From assembly GCA_026415975.1 (NCBI GenBank), contig JAOAFZ010000006.1:1-64000 (forward strand): DNA of 64,000 bases, in the 5' to 3' direction. The position numbers and the translations under genes were made by a program. Origin of the DNA: Patescibacteria group bacterium (GTDB taxonomy: Bacteria; Patescibacteriota; Microgenomatia; UBA1406; GWC2-37-13). Below are positions 50,365 to 60,063 of the stretch, one piece after another. The notes under the pieces were generated by a model. The model did no database searches. It saw nothing but the letters and a program-made list of their open reading frames with translations, and was not told where the DNA came from. The stretch's first letter is position 1, and every line of letters starts with the position of its first letter.

Positions 50365-53300
50365 ATGAAACGAAGAAAACGCACCGGTAATGCGAAGGAA
50401 CATAGCCTGTGGAGGGGAATGCAGGTATTGCGGAATGGGATGGGAAAGTCCTTCCGTTTACTAACCGGACGGGGGAGAACATTCTTTCTAGCTGCAATTC
50501 TCATCACAACACTCGCTGTCTGGCAGCTTGTTACCTGGCGCAATACCGTGCTTGCCGTCTTGGTAACGATAGACGACACCGTCTCGACCACGACCACAGA
50601 ACATCTTCACACAGGGCATAATGTGGTGTTTATTGACGACCAGAACGGGTATCTGTTCTATGTGGATTCCGATGGCCGGTGCAAATACTCAAAAACAACG
50701 GACGGAGGCAATACTTGGGGTACGGCTCGAACTGTTGACAACCAGACCGACTGTCAGCACCCTACGGTATGGTACGATCGCTGGACACCGGAGGATACGA
50801 CCGGTACGTATATCTATATTCTTACCCAGGATGTCGGTGCGGATGATCTCTGGTTCAACCGCTTGGATACTACTACCGATACTCTGTGGCTGGGTACTGC
50901 ACCGATATCTATTTCGACCGATAAAACCAACACGTTAACCAACAACGGCGCTGCTAATCTCCCTTCGATTACCAAAGGCACTGATGGTGACCTGTATATG
51001 GGCATGTTCGACGGGGGTACTACCGGCGATACCAGCTGGGTAAAAAAGTGTTCGTCATCCTGTGGTAGCGCCGCTAACTGGATCGATCCGGCAAGCTTTA
51101 CGGTAACCAACGATCCGGACGATGATATGATTCTTGTGCCGCTTGCCGGCGGTAATATCATGATGATCCGCAACAACGACACCGATAACGATATGGAGTA
51201 TGCGATCTTTAACGATGCCTCGAACACCTGGTCGTCGTTTACGGATATCGATGCAAACGCACCCGACAACCTCACCTACGACGGGCATATGTCGGCAATT
51301 GTCCTGAAATCCAATAACGATATATACCTCGCCTACGTGGCCGATAACGATACTCTCGGTACGAACGATGATATCCGGACCTGGATATATGATGGTTCAA
51401 CCTGGACGGCTGGTGCCGATGTGCTTACTAACTCGTCGTTGGGGGTTACCGGTGTCCGGCTTACCTATAATCAGAATAACGGAGATGTGTATGCGATCTA
51501 CTCTGCGCGAACCACTGCAGCGACAGCGTCAACCGGCCGGGTCTACTATAAACTCTCGACGGATAATATGGCTAGCTGGGGAACGCAGACCGGGCCGCTG
51601 AATACCACGGCTGAGGACATCTACGGACTGGCGGCAAACCATATGTCAGATCAGCGTATGTATGCCGCCTGGTATGGTGCAGGACTCGACGATTACTGGG
51701 GGGAAACGGTCGAGGATATTGCACCGGCGGCCAGTGCGTATGAGCAGTCAGCATACCGGTTTTTTGTTAACACCAACTCTACCGATGTGGGCAGTCCGCT
51801 GGCCGCTGCCAATTCTCCGGCCACACTCACAACCAAAGGGGATCAGTTCCGGCTCCGTATGCTAATTCACATTACCGGTGCCAATCTGGCAGTCAGTGGG
51901 CAGAACCTTCGGTTGCAGTTTGCGGAGCGGGGCGGCGGGAGCTGTTCCAGCCCGGCCGGAGCCTGGACAACCGTAGGCGCCACCACCGACATAGCCTGGT
52001 ATGACAACACGACACCGGCAGATGGAGCCGGGCTTACCGCTAACGCCAACGATCCTACCAATGCCGGATTTACCATCGTCAACCAAAGCTATACTGAATC
52101 ATCTCCTTTTACCAATAACCAGTCTGCAATCAATATTGATCAGGACGGGAAATGGGACTTTTCGTTACGGGATTACGGCGCAACCGGTAGTGGTACCTAC
52201 TGTTTCCGGATTACCCAGGCATCGGGAACACTGCTCGACACGTATACGGTGTATCCCGAGATTACCATTGCAGCCTCGCCGACCTATACCCAGTCTGATC
52301 ACCGTTTCTATGCTAATACCGATACGACAGATGTCGGCACGCCGCTTGCCGCGGAAAACACCTCGTTTGTAGCTGCGTTCGGTCAGGCCTTTCGCATGCG
52401 TATGCTCATGAACATCGACACCGCGTCGCTTGCGCAGTTCGGGCGCTCGTTCAATCTGGAGTACGCACTCAAGGGTTCAGGTACCTGTGATGCGCCCGAG
52501 GAATCGTATACAGCAATAACCACTACCACGGAAATCGCCTGGAACGATAATGCTACTCCGGCAGATGACGCGGCCCTGACTCCGAATGCAAACGATCCCG
52601 ATAATGGCCGTACGGTACAGAACCAGACCTACGTTGAGTCGAACCCCTTTGATAACGGACTCAGTTTGCTTACATCCGGTAATGCGGCTTTGTGGGACTT
52701 TTCTCTTACCGATTTTGATATGCGCGGCAGTCAGACGTACTGTCTCCGTCTGGTCCGCTCAGGAGGCACCCCGCTGGACAGCTATGCCAGTTATGCCGAA
52801 GTAGAAGCATCACCGGGTCGCATTGATCTTACCCCCAGCACCGTACAGACGAATCAGTTTGGAACGGGTTCTACCGTGGTTTTCACTACGGATCAGGTGG
52901 GGTATGTGTTTTATACGGATAGCACCGGTCAGGCAGTGTACCGGAAAACAAACGACGGTGGTATAAGCTGGAATCTTCCCGTGGTGGTAGACGCACAAAC
53001 GGATGTGACAGGTATTCAGGTATGGTACGACCGCTGGACACCGGGCGATACGACGGGGAACTACATCCATATAATTACGCTGGACAGCAGCGCTGACGAC
53101 ATCTGGTATAACCGGCTGGATACCGCCAGCGATGTGCTGCTGATGGGAAACTCACCGGTGAGCGCGGTCTCGAACTCTGGTCAGGCAGGGAGTTTAACCT
53201 CCGGACAAAATCTTTCCAGTATTACTCGGGCAACAAACGGCACCCTGTATGCCGGTTTAATTGACGACTCGGACAACTACGTGGTTCGTTGCAGTGCAAA

Positions 53301-54057
53301 CTGCAACCTGGCAACCAGCTGGACGGAAGCAGGTACGGCTCCGTTTGCCAACAGTAACGATAATCTAATCCTACTGCCGCAGCCATCGGATAATATCCTC
53401 GCAATCCGCTGGAATAAAGCAAATAATCGACTCGAGTCGCGCCGGTGGATTAACGCCACTTCCACCTGGGAAACAGCCATTATTTTTGATGCATCGTCGG
53501 CAGAAAACACAACGTATACCGCTGCGATGGGAGCAGTGGTAGAAGAAAGTTTCGATGTTCATCTGGTTGCAGTTCAGGATCACGCAACACTTGGGGGAAA
53601 TAACGACGATATTGTGACGTACCAGTACGATCCAACATCCGCGACCTGGAGTTCCCGGGCGGATGTTCTGACCAATGATTCCCGGGGTATTACCGACGCC
53701 AAGATTTTCTGGGACCCGACAACCGGGGACTACTACGTGGTGTATGCTGTTCAGGAGACACCGGGAGTTGGCAGCACCGGTAATATCTACTGGAAGCGAT
53801 CCATCAATAATACTAATTCATGGGGGCCGGAGCAGGGGCCATTAACTCCAACACAGAGTGATATTTATGGCCTCCAAACAAACATTACCAGTTCGGAACG
53901 CGTCTATTACACGTACTTTGAAAACGGTGCTGATGATTTTCTGGGAGGAACTCTTCTCGACCTGAATTCGAGCTCGATGACGCCCGGCAATGACCAGTTG
54001 CGCCGGCACGGGGACTTCTTCGATGTGTACGAAATACGGCGGAAGTTTACCTTCTGA
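50365..54057 (+). CDS. giant surface protein with duplicated Asp-box (sialidase-like propeller) domains
   Basis: 1230 aa. Basic N-terminus, membrane span (~40-58), then two copies of a beta-propeller-like region flanking two copies of another module. The propeller halves (~70-455 and ~860-1200) repeat nearly word for word: TTDGGNTWG/TNDGGISWN (Asp boxes), VWYDRWTPEDTTGTYIYI and VWYDRWTPGDTTGNYIHI, RLDTTTDTLWLG and RLDTASDVLLMG. The middle modules start AYRFFVNTNSTDVGSPLAA and DHRFYANTDTTDVGTPLAA. Asp boxes occur in sialidases and in non-enzymatic adhesins; catalytic Arg triads are not apparent, so a binding role is more likely. GC-richer codon use than upstream genes. Confidence 0.78.
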   Translation: MKRRKRTGNAKEHSLWRGMQVLRNGMGKSFRLLTGRGRTFFLAAILITTLAVWQLVTWRNTVLAVLVTIDDTVSTTTTEHLHTGHNVVFIDDQNGYLFYVDSDGRCKYSKTTDGGNTWGTARTVDNQTDCQHPTVWYDRWTPEDTTGTYIYILTQDVGADDLWFNRLDTTTDTLWLGTAPISISTDKTNTLTNNGAANLPSITKGTDGDLYMGMFDGGTTGDTSWVKKCSSSCGSAANWIDPASFTVTNDPDDDMILVPLAGGNIMMIRNNDTDNDMEYAIFNDASNTWSSFTDIDANAPDNLTYDGHMSAIVLKSNNDIYLAYVADNDTLGTNDDIRTWIYDGSTWTAGADVLTNSSLGVTGVRLTYNQNNGDVYAIYSARTTAATASTGRVYYKLSTDNMASWGTQTGPLNTTAEDIYGLAANHMSDQRMYAAWYGAGLDDYWGETVEDIAPAASAYEQSAYRFFVNTNSTDVGSPLAAANSPATLTTKGDQFRLRMLIHITGANLAVSGQNLRLQFAERGGGSCSSPAGAWTTVGATTDIAWYDNTTPADGAGLTANANDPTNAGFTIVNQSYTESSPFTNNQSAINIDQDGKWDFSLRDYGATGSGTYCFRITQASGTLLDTYTVYPEITIAASPTYTQSDHRFYANTDTTDVGTPLAAENTSFVAAFGQAFRMRMLMNIDTASLAQFGRSFNLEYALKGSGTCDAPEESYTAITTTTEIAWNDNATPADDAALTPNANDPDNGRTVQNQTYVESNPFDNGLSLLTSGNAALWDFSLTDFDMRGSQTYCLRLVRSGGTPLDSYASYAEVEASPGRIDLTPSTVQTNQFGTGSTVVFTTDQVGYVFYTDSTGQAVYRKTNDGGISWNLPVVVDAQTDVTGIQVWYDRWTPGDTTGNYIHIITLDSSADDIWYNRLDTASDVLLMGNSPVSAVSNSGQAGSLTSGQNLSSITRATNGTLYAGLIDDSDNYVVRCSANCNLATSWTEAGTAPFANSNDNLILLPQPSDNILAIRWNKANNRLESRRWINATSTWETAIIFDASSAENTTYTAAMGAVVEESFDVHLVAVQDHATLGGNNDDIVTYQYDPTSATWSSRADVLTNDSRGITDAKIFWDPTTGDYYVVYAVQETPGVGSTGNIYWKRSINNTNSWGPEQGPLTPTQSDIYGLQTNITSSERVYYTYFENGADDFLGGTLLDLNSSSMTPGNDQLRRHGDFFDVYEIRRKFTF

Positions 54058-54069
54058 TAGAATAAAGGC

Positions 54070-54783
54070 ATGACTCCCTTTCGTGTACCGCTTTTCGTAA
54101 TAATTCCGGTAAGCGTAGTATTAGTCATCTCATTGGTTGTGTCCGGATACTTTGCATGGCATGCATATGAATTTAAACAATCCAGGCTTGATCCGGATAG
54201 AGCCGCAAAACTACAGGCCGAAAGAATTGTATCCAGAGTCTCGCGTCTTATGGATATGCCTTCTACCGAGCGAGCATCTGTAGCTGTACTGGGTGCAAGG
54301 AGCGATGAACAGTATAGGGATTTTTTTTCACAAGCTATTCCCGGTGATGCGGTGATAATATTTCCTCAAGCACGACGGGCAATACTCTATCGTGACTCAA
54401 TTGATCGGATTATTGATATAGTTACTCTCGCATCTGCTGAAAGAGTTTCACCCCCCTCAGGAGCTCAAGAAAAATCTGTAGTACGCTATCCGCTTCGAAT
54501 GGCAATTCTCAATGGCGGTGCACCGGCAGGATCTGAGCAGCTGGCGGGAGAGATAATCCAGGATGCTATTGCAGGTCTTATTCCCGAGTATGCCGGAGCT
54601 GCAAAAGCCAACAATTATACAAGGACGATAGTTATTAATCTAAGTGGAGTCCCGGAAACGGTCCTGGAAGATGTAGCCCGCGCCATCGGTGGCACGATAA
54701 CAACATTGCCATCATATGAAACAGCTCCTGACACCGACTTTCTGGTAATCCTCGGAGCTGACTTTAGCATGGCATCGCGCTAA
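54070..54783 (+). CDS. membrane-anchored LytR_C-like domain protein, paralogue A
   Basis: 237 aa: short N-terminus, membrane span (~10-30), a conserved ~100-residue middle region, then a C-terminal domain that resembles LytR_C (MAILNGGAPAGSEQLAGEII ... DTDFLVILG). First of three tandem paralogues. TAGAAT at 54058-54063 ends six bases before the ATG. LytR_C domains are often found with cell-wall polymer ligases, but no LCP catalytic domain is present here. More diverged than B and C. Confidence 0.7.
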   Translation: MTPFRVPLFVIIPVSVVLVISLVVSGYFAWHAYEFKQSRLDPDRAAKLQAERIVSRVSRLMDMPSTERASVAVLGARSDEQYRDFFSQAIPGDAVIIFPQARRAILYRDSIDRIIDIVTLASAERVSPPSGAQEKSVVRYPLRMAILNGGAPAGSEQLAGEIIQDAIAGLIPEYAGAAKANNYTRTIVINLSGVPETVLEDVARAIGGTITTLPSYETAPDTDFLVILGADFSMASR

Positions 54784-54800
54784 CTATAAATAGCCCCACC

Positions 54801-54830
54801 TTGACACCCGAGCGGTATGTTCCGTACAAT
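54801..54830 (+). promoter_or_regulatory. promoter of LytR_C-like paralogue B
   Basis: TTGACA at 54801-54806, 18-base spacer, TACAAT at 54825-54830, GAGGCG, then ATG at 54837. Near-identical to the promoter of paralogue C. Confidence 0.85.
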
Positions 54831-54836
54831 GAGGCG

Positions 54837-55652
54837 ATGACCGAAGATCCGGAAGTCCCTCAACCTTTACCGCCGCTTCCTGAGCTGAAACCGGACCGTA
54901 AGCCGGTATTTGTGGCGATAGGTGTAATTCTGAGTACTCTCATACTGGCAGGGCTGCCGGTATGGTACTTCTATTCAGAGTACTCCCGTGAGCAGCAACA
55001 GGTGCTTGATCCGAACAGGGAAGAACGAGTAGTCCTGGCAGAAACACTTGAACGGGTCGGGAAGTTGATATTACTTCCTGAAAATGAGCAGCCTACCTTT
55101 GCTACAGTTACCCGTGTGGAGGACTTACGCGGTCAGCCTTTTTTTGAGAACGCACGCAACGGTGATATTGTATTGGCTTATAACCAAGCTAATAAAGCGA
55201 TTCTTTACCGTCCGTCTACTGGAAAAATAATTGATGCATCTCCTATACGGCCTAATGAAGGAGTGGTTGCCGGCACGGCAAATAACGCACCTGCCTTGCA
55301 GTCTCAAGTGAATCCGACCACTCCGCCAGCGGCACCGCCCATGGTACGGGTTGCAGTGTATAATGGCACCGCCGCGATTGGTCTTGCGGCGCGTATCAAG
55401 CAGCGACTCCGTGAAAAAGTTGCAAATCTTGAAGTAATTTCCACTAAAAATGCAATAAATCGTGATTATACGCAGACTCTGGTGATAGATCTAACCGGGA
55501 ATGGCTCATCCGCAGCCCAGCAGATGGCTACAATCGTAGGCGGCGTTGTTGCTCAGCTACCCGAGGGAGAGGACAGACCAGATGCGGACTTTCTCGTAAT
55601 TGGCGGGCAAGACGTAATTCCGGAGTATCCCGCTCTTCAGCCGAATGAATAG
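54837..55652 (+). CDS. membrane-anchored LytR_C-like domain protein, paralogue B
   Basis: 271 aa. Cytoplasmic Pro-rich N-terminus, membrane span (~25-47) ending PVWYFYSEYSREQQ, conserved middle region (RVGKLILLPENEQPTFATV, GQPFFENARNGDIVLAYN), a linker and the LytR_C-like domain (VRVAVYNGTAAIGLAARI ... DADFLVIGGQD). The start follows from its promoter; the longer frame from 54801 begins inside the -35 box. Clear tandem duplicate of paralogue C. Confidence 0.75.
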   Translation: MTEDPEVPQPLPPLPELKPDRKPVFVAIGVILSTLILAGLPVWYFYSEYSREQQQVLDPNREERVVLAETLERVGKLILLPENEQPTFATVTRVEDLRGQPFFENARNGDIVLAYNQANKAILYRPSTGKIIDASPIRPNEGVVAGTANNAPALQSQVNPTTPPAAPPMVRVAVYNGTAAIGLAARIKQRLREKVANLEVISTKNAINRDYTQTLVIDLTGNGSSAAQQMATIVGGVVAQLPEGEDRPDADFLVIGGQDVIPEYPALQPNE

Positions 55653-55664
55653 TATGAACCCGTG

Positions 55665-55694
55665 TTGACAGAAATGCTCACGTTTCCGTACAAT
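55665..55694 (+). promoter_or_regulatory. promoter of LytR_C-like paralogue C
   Basis: TTGACA at 55665-55670, 18-base spacer, TACAAT at 55689-55694, GAGGGG, then ATG at 55701. The block TTCCGTACAATGAGG is shared base for base with the promoter of paralogue B, so the promoter was duplicated with the gene. Confidence 0.85.
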
Positions 55695-55700
55695 GAGGGG

Positions 55701-56543
55701 ATGACGGATTCATCTGCGCACGATGCCGATCCCGCCACTTACAGCTCTGTCGCCGGAATCGTGAAGCGGAAGGTAAATCTTCCTCTGCGTGTACTTGCGG
55801 TTTCGTTCGGAGCGCTTGGGTTAGCTGCGATAGCGGCAGCTCCCTCGTACTACTATTATTCTGAGTATCAAAAGGCACAACTTCTTTTAAAAAATCCTAC
55901 GAAAGCTGCAGAAGTCGAGCTTGAAAATACTATCCGGGCGGTTGGAAAACTCATTGTACTCCCGTCTCAGGAAAAGCCGACACTTGCAACTGTGGCGGAT
56001 GTTGAAAAGCTTCGTGACCAACCATTTTTCCGCACAGCCCGAAACGGCGATAAAGTCCTCATTTACACAGATGCAAAAAAAGCATTTTTGTACCGACCCG
56101 AGTCTAATATTCTGGTTGAGGTGGCACCACTGAATGTTTCCGAACCGGAAGTTGCAGGGGCTGCTACAGTTGCCACCGGTGAGGCTCAGATGACTACTTC
56201 TTCACCGTCTGCAGCCTTTAAGATTTTGTCTCCTACTCCTTTGCGACTTACCACTCCCACACCCAAGCCTGTCCGGGTTGCGATCTACAATGGAACAGCC
56301 AAAACAGGTCTGGCTGGCACGATCGAGCAGATTATCCAATCACGTATTCCGAATGTTGTTATAACGGAAAAGGGGAATGCGCGGTCCGCCTTATACAGTT
56401 CCTCATTGGTGGTAGATATCACCGGAACTCAGCGTTCCATCACAGAACAGATTGCTTCTGCCATCGGTGGTTCGGTACGTTCGCTTCCTGCAGGTGAACC
56501 GCTCCCTGATGCGGATATTCTCGTTATAGCCGGGCAGAAATAG
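55701..56543 (+). CDS. membrane-anchored LytR_C-like domain protein, paralogue C
   Basis: 280 aa with the same plan as B: membrane span (~35-55) ending YYYYSEYQKAQ, middle region AVGKLIVLPSQEKPTLATV and DQPFFRTARNGDKVLIYTD, a Pro/Thr-rich linker and the LytR_C-like domain (VRVAIYNGTAKTGLAGTIEQ ... DADILVIAGQK). 48 bases after paralogue B, with its own promoter. Function unknown; an envelope role is inferred from topology and neighbours. Confidence 0.75.
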   Translation: MTDSSAHDADPATYSSVAGIVKRKVNLPLRVLAVSFGALGLAAIAAAPSYYYYSEYQKAQLLLKNPTKAAEVELENTIRAVGKLIVLPSQEKPTLATVADVEKLRDQPFFRTARNGDKVLIYTDAKKAFLYRPESNILVEVAPLNVSEPEVAGAATVATGEAQMTTSSPSAAFKILSPTPLRLTTPTPKPVRVAIYNGTAKTGLAGTIEQIIQSRIPNVVITEKGNARSALYSSSLVVDITGTQRSITEQIASAIGGSVRSLPAGEPLPDADILVIAGQK

Positions 56544-56602
56544 TTTATCTCACTTCTCATGAGCGCTTTGCTCCAGTCTGGCGATGTGGTACAGTTAATA
56601 GT

Positions 56603-57469
56603 ATGTGGGAAACACCCATCCGCTTGTTCTGTGGCTCTATCACGGCACTTATTCTATTTTTTTCAGCGATCCCGGTTCAGGCTCAGTCAGGGCCTGTATT
56701 CCTGGTAAAACCAGAGAGGTTCTCTGTTGCTCTTTCGCGTGGGGGATCACAGGAGCATATTATTCTTATACGGAATGAAAGTGACCATGAGCTTCCATTT
56801 ACGCTATCCGTGGTTCCCGTAGAGCTTGAGGACGATTCCGCTCCACCAAGAATTGGACGCGACTCAAGATCTGCAATCCGCCCGGAGTGGATTACTGTTG
56901 ATTCACGGTCTTTTGTGCTGAATCCCAGGGATTCTCGTACCATAAACTTCCGGATTTCACTCCCTGAATCCGCACCGGCAACTGATTATGTTGGTGGTCT
57001 GATATTCCGTACGGAGTCAGGGTCTTTGATCTTCGAAGAAGGAGCTACGATATTACTGGATGTCTTTGAGAACGGGGAAGAACAAATTCATATCAGCCGA
57101 TTTCATCCTGATTTTCAGCTGGCAATCGGGAATAAAACACAATTCCGGTATGAAATAAAAAATACAGGCGTGATATTTGCGAAACCATTCGGCCATATGC
57201 GAATACTCGATTATCGTGGGAAGGAAATACGCACAATTCCTATTGGCACCGAAACGATTTTGCCGGGAACCAGTATAGAACGTGAAGTTCAGGCAGACCT
57301 CCCATTCGGGGTATATACGGCACAGCTGGTACTCCGGTACGCGAACGATACCCGCCAGGCAACTGCAGAATCCGGTATATCGGTGCTATCAAGGCCGGTA
57401 CTTTTTGTCCTCGTGCTGATAATTATCAGTGTTATTGTTCCACTACGCAAATGGCGCAGAACGAAGTAG
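56603..57469 (+). CDS. DUF916-like membrane-anchored surface protein (module 4)
   Basis: 288 aa: signal peptide ending near VQAQSG (~27), Ig-like extracellular domains ([53 protein letters not shown]), C-terminal span ([14 protein letters not shown]) and a short basic tail (PLRKWRRTK). Fourth member of this family in the window, but on the plus strand and with a different partner: the dockerin/cohesin-like gene, whose start overlaps its 3' end by 19 bases. TACAGT at 56590-56595 ends seven bases before the ATG. Confidence 0.74.
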   Translation: MWETPIRLFCGSITALILFFSAIPVQAQSGPVFLVKPERFSVALSRGGSQEHIILIRNESDHELPFTLSVVPVELEDDSAPPRIGRDSRSAIRPEWITVDSRSFVLNPRDSRTINFRISLPESAPATDYVGGLIFRTESGSLIFEEGATILLDVFENGEEQIHISRFHPDFQLAIGNKTQFRYEIKNTGVIFAKPFGHMRILDYRGKEIRTIPIGTETILPGTSIEREVQADLPFGVYTAQLVLRYANDTRQATAESGISVLSRPVLFVLVLIIISVIVPLRKWRRTK

Positions 57470-59301
57470 TCAGGAGGGTATGTGGAACAGTTTTTGCAAT
57501 CCTGTTTGCCGGAATTATCGGAGTAAGTGCACTGTGGGTAAAGGCTGAAACACTGACTGTGACAGCCAGAGTCGTAGACGGGCAACTAATTGTTTCCGGG
57601 AGCACATCTTCAAATGCGGTGGTGTACCTGACTGATACCGTGGGAAATGTTGTAATTGCATCAGGGATTAGCAGCCCGGATGGATCCTTCGTCTTTGATA
57701 TTACTCCATTCAGCCCGGGATACTATGAACTTGCGGTCACAAGTTTCGATCCAAACCTGGAAGAAACGCAACCATATACTTTTTCCTTTACAATCGGTGC
57801 TAAAGAAGTCCGATCCTTTACCGGCATCCGGTTGCCTCCGACTGTCCGGACAAACAAAGCGGTATACAGTCATAACGAAGAGATTCAAATCGAAGTATTC
57901 GGTACGCCGAGAGAAACAGTTCTGCTGGAAATAAATGGCACGAACCCCTTTAGCGGGAGTTACGAATTAGGACCTACTGGTCAGTATACTATTGCATTAC
58001 CGGCACTTCAGTTTGCCGGGGGTGTACACACACTAATTGCGTACTTTGATGAGGCATATCCCTCGACGGAAAAAACATTTACGGTACTGGCTATGCCCAC
58101 GAATACCCCCACACCCACCCTCACTCCTACGACAACTCTAACCCCGACTGCGACCCCTACCCACAGTCCAACGCCCACCCTTACGCCTTCGCTCACGCCA
58201 ACTCCCAGTATTACCAATACACCCACACCTGGGCCAAGTGCAACCCCGGCACCTGGACCCACCGATACACCCACACCAACTCCAACACTCACTCCAGTAC
58301 CATTTGTTCCATCACCCACACCTTCCTGCCTGGAGGAATTTGGAAGACTTTGTCAGTTTGATCGTGATGCATCCCGTAACATAGATAGTCCGGAAGAACT
58401 AATTGGATTTGTATCCGGGTTTGAGAGATTACTTTACGATCCGAAAGCCACAGACCTTGCACGTAAATTTGACATAAACGAAGACCAGGAAGTGAATGCT
58501 CTTGATCTTGCACTTTTTCTCAGCTCTATATCAAGACAAATGGATGGATATCTCGGGATAATCCGGGTTCGTGCCCGCACAATCGATCTTGATTCCTATG
58601 CACCTCAATGTACCAATGTCTGCAGGGAAATAAGGAAAGCGATAGCTGCAGACTTTGATGAAGTTGCTTTTATTGAACGTCATGCCGGAATATTTACGGT
58701 CTTTTCATTGTTGTTTGTCCTGCCTTTTTTCCGGCTTTACAGATATCGGTTATCGAAAATCCGCATATACAGCAGTCAGGGGTTTGCCTGGATTACAGCT
58801 CTATACTATCTGCTTATTGTCGCTACTGCCGGTGGAGTGTTATACCGTGAATACCGGCTTGCGCAGCCCGGATACCGAGACCGTGCAGCCAGTACCACAT
58901 ACGCAACCGAGACCGATACAGTATCATATCGAATACGAGTTACTGTTAACCGCCCTCTCTCTACGCTCGAATTGTTTCTTAAGTACGATGAGAAATCACT
59001 ACAGATTGAAAAAGTCAACACTGAATCAAGTTTTGCCAATGTGATTACTCATGTTCGCACCTCTCAGAAAAATGGAGCAATATATGTGCTTGGTGGTGTA
59101 ACCTCTAATCGCTTCACACCGGATGATGATCTTTTTCTGGAGGTTACATTTACAAAAGGGGATGGATACACCGGTGATACCGAGCTGATAATTCTTCCCG
59201 GAACAGTTGCGTACCCACCAGATGCCCGGTCAACCGATGATTCATTTCTGCCGGAGATTCGTATAGAACGCATTCCTGATACGGAATTTCCCGTCCGGTA
59301 A
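57451..59301 (+). CDS. two-span membrane protein carrying dockerin-like and cohesin-like domains
   Basis: 616 aa. Signal or anchor (~10-30); two Ig-like domains to ~212; a long Thr/Pro repeat linker (~214-291); a dockerin-like pair of calcium loops at 304-315 ([12 protein letters not shown]) and 341-352 ([12 protein letters not shown]); membrane segments at ~413-430 and ~445-464; and a C-terminal beta-sandwich (~485-600: [40 protein letters not shown]) resembling cohesins. Dockerin and cohesin normally bind each other on separate proteins, so self-assembly into chains is possible. It overlaps the upstream DUF916-like gene, indicating co-translation. Confidence 0.72.
   Translation: MAQNEVVRRVCGTVFAILFAGIIGVSALWVKAETLTVTARVVDGQLIVSGSTSSNAVVYLTDTVGNVVIASGISSPDGSFVFDITPFSPGYYELAVTSFDPNLEETQPYTFSFTIGAKEVRSFTGIRLPPTVRTNKAVYSHNEEIQIEVFGTPRETVLLEINGTNPFSGSYELGPTGQYTIALPALQFAGGVHTLIAYFDEAYPSTEKTFTVLAMPTNTPTPTLTPTTTLTPTATPTHSPTPTLTPSLTPTPSITNTPTPGPSATPAPGPTDTPTPTPTLTPVPFVPSPTPSCLEEFGRLCQFDRDASRNIDSPEELIGFVSGFERLLYDPKATDLARKFDINEDQEVNALDLALFLSSISRQMDGYLGIIRVRARTIDLDSYAPQCTNVCREIRKAIAADFDEVAFIERHAGIFTVFSLLFVLPFFRLYRYRLSKIRIYSSQGFAWITALYYLLIVATAGGVLYREYRLAQPGYRDRAASTTYATETDTVSYRIRVTVNRPLSTLELFLKYDEKSLQIEKVNTESSFANVITHVRTSQKNGAIYVLGGVTSNRFTPDDDLFLEVTFTKGDGYTGDTELIILPGTVAYPPDARSTDDSFLPEIRIERIPDTEFPVR
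58094..58325 (+). repeat. Thr/Pro low-complexity coding repeat
   Basis: Irregular repeats of ACN-CCN codons encode a (TPTxTP)n-type linker inside the dockerin/cohesin-like gene. Such linkers are common in secreted modular proteins, and this DNA is prone to slippage and assembly error. Confidence 0.8.
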
Positions 59302-59414
59302 TGCGCCACCAGTGAGCGGAGGTTGAGAAGCGGACGCATCGCTACTGCTGGTATTACTTCCGTTTATCTGGTATCATGTGGTTTAACGATAGATTACCAT
59401 TTCAACCTAAACCT

Positions 59415-60014
59415 ATGAAGCACGATCCCGCAAAAGAACAAACGCTGGTCGTTCTCAAACCCGATGCCGTTCTGCGTGGCGTATCCGGCGAAATTATTAC
59501 CCGTTTCGAAAAGGTTGGTCTCAAGATCGTTGCCATGCGAATGCTTGATGTCACCAAGGAGCTTGCAGAAAAGCACTACCCCGTGTCCCGCGAAGAGTGG
59601 GTCCGGATGATGGGGGAGAAGACGCTCGAAAATTATGAAAAATATGGCATCTCTGCAAAAGAACGTCATGGTACAGAAGACACTCTCGAGCTGGGTAAAA
59701 TGATCCGTGAATGGCTTATCGAGTACATGCAGGAGTCCCCGGTAATAGCAATGGTCCTTGAAGGTCCGCATGCTTGTGAGCTTGTCCGTAAAATGCTGGG
59801 GCATACATTGCCGCTTCTTGCGGCCCCGGGTACAATCCGCGGCGATTATGCTTATGATAGTTCGTATCTTGCCAACAAATCCGCACGTGCTATCAAGAAT
59901 CTGGTGCATGCTTCGGGAACCGTCGAAGAAGCCATGTATGAGATCCCGCTCTGGTTCGATAAATCGCACATCTTTTCGTATACCCGTGTGGAAGAGAAAG
60001 TTATGCAGGAATGA
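59415..60014 (+). CDS. ndk: nucleoside diphosphate kinase
   Basis: Transfers phosphate from ATP to other NDPs through a phosphohistidine. TLVVLKPDAVLRG is the N-terminal signature; GPHACELVRKMLG and AAPGTIRGDY are the central blocks; the active-site His is in NLVHASGTVEEA (family NxxHxSD; Asp is replaced by Gly). At 199 aa it is ~50 residues longer than the usual ~140-150; the extra lies after the KHY motif (EEWVRMMGEKTLENYEKYGI ... LIEYM). I choose the ATG at 59415, as homology begins there. Confidence 0.93.
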   Translation: MKHDPAKEQTLVVLKPDAVLRGVSGEIITRFEKVGLKIVAMRMLDVTKELAEKHYPVSREEWVRMMGEKTLENYEKYGISAKERHGTEDTLELGKMIREWLIEYMQESPVIAMVLEGPHACELVRKMLGHTLPLLAAPGTIRGDYAYDSSYLANKSARAIKNLVHASGTVEEAMYEIPLWFDKSHIFSYTRVEEKVMQE

Positions 60015-60063
60015 ATTAGTCTGACCAGGTTGCGGGAATTCCCGCCCGGTTAGCCTCGAAAAG

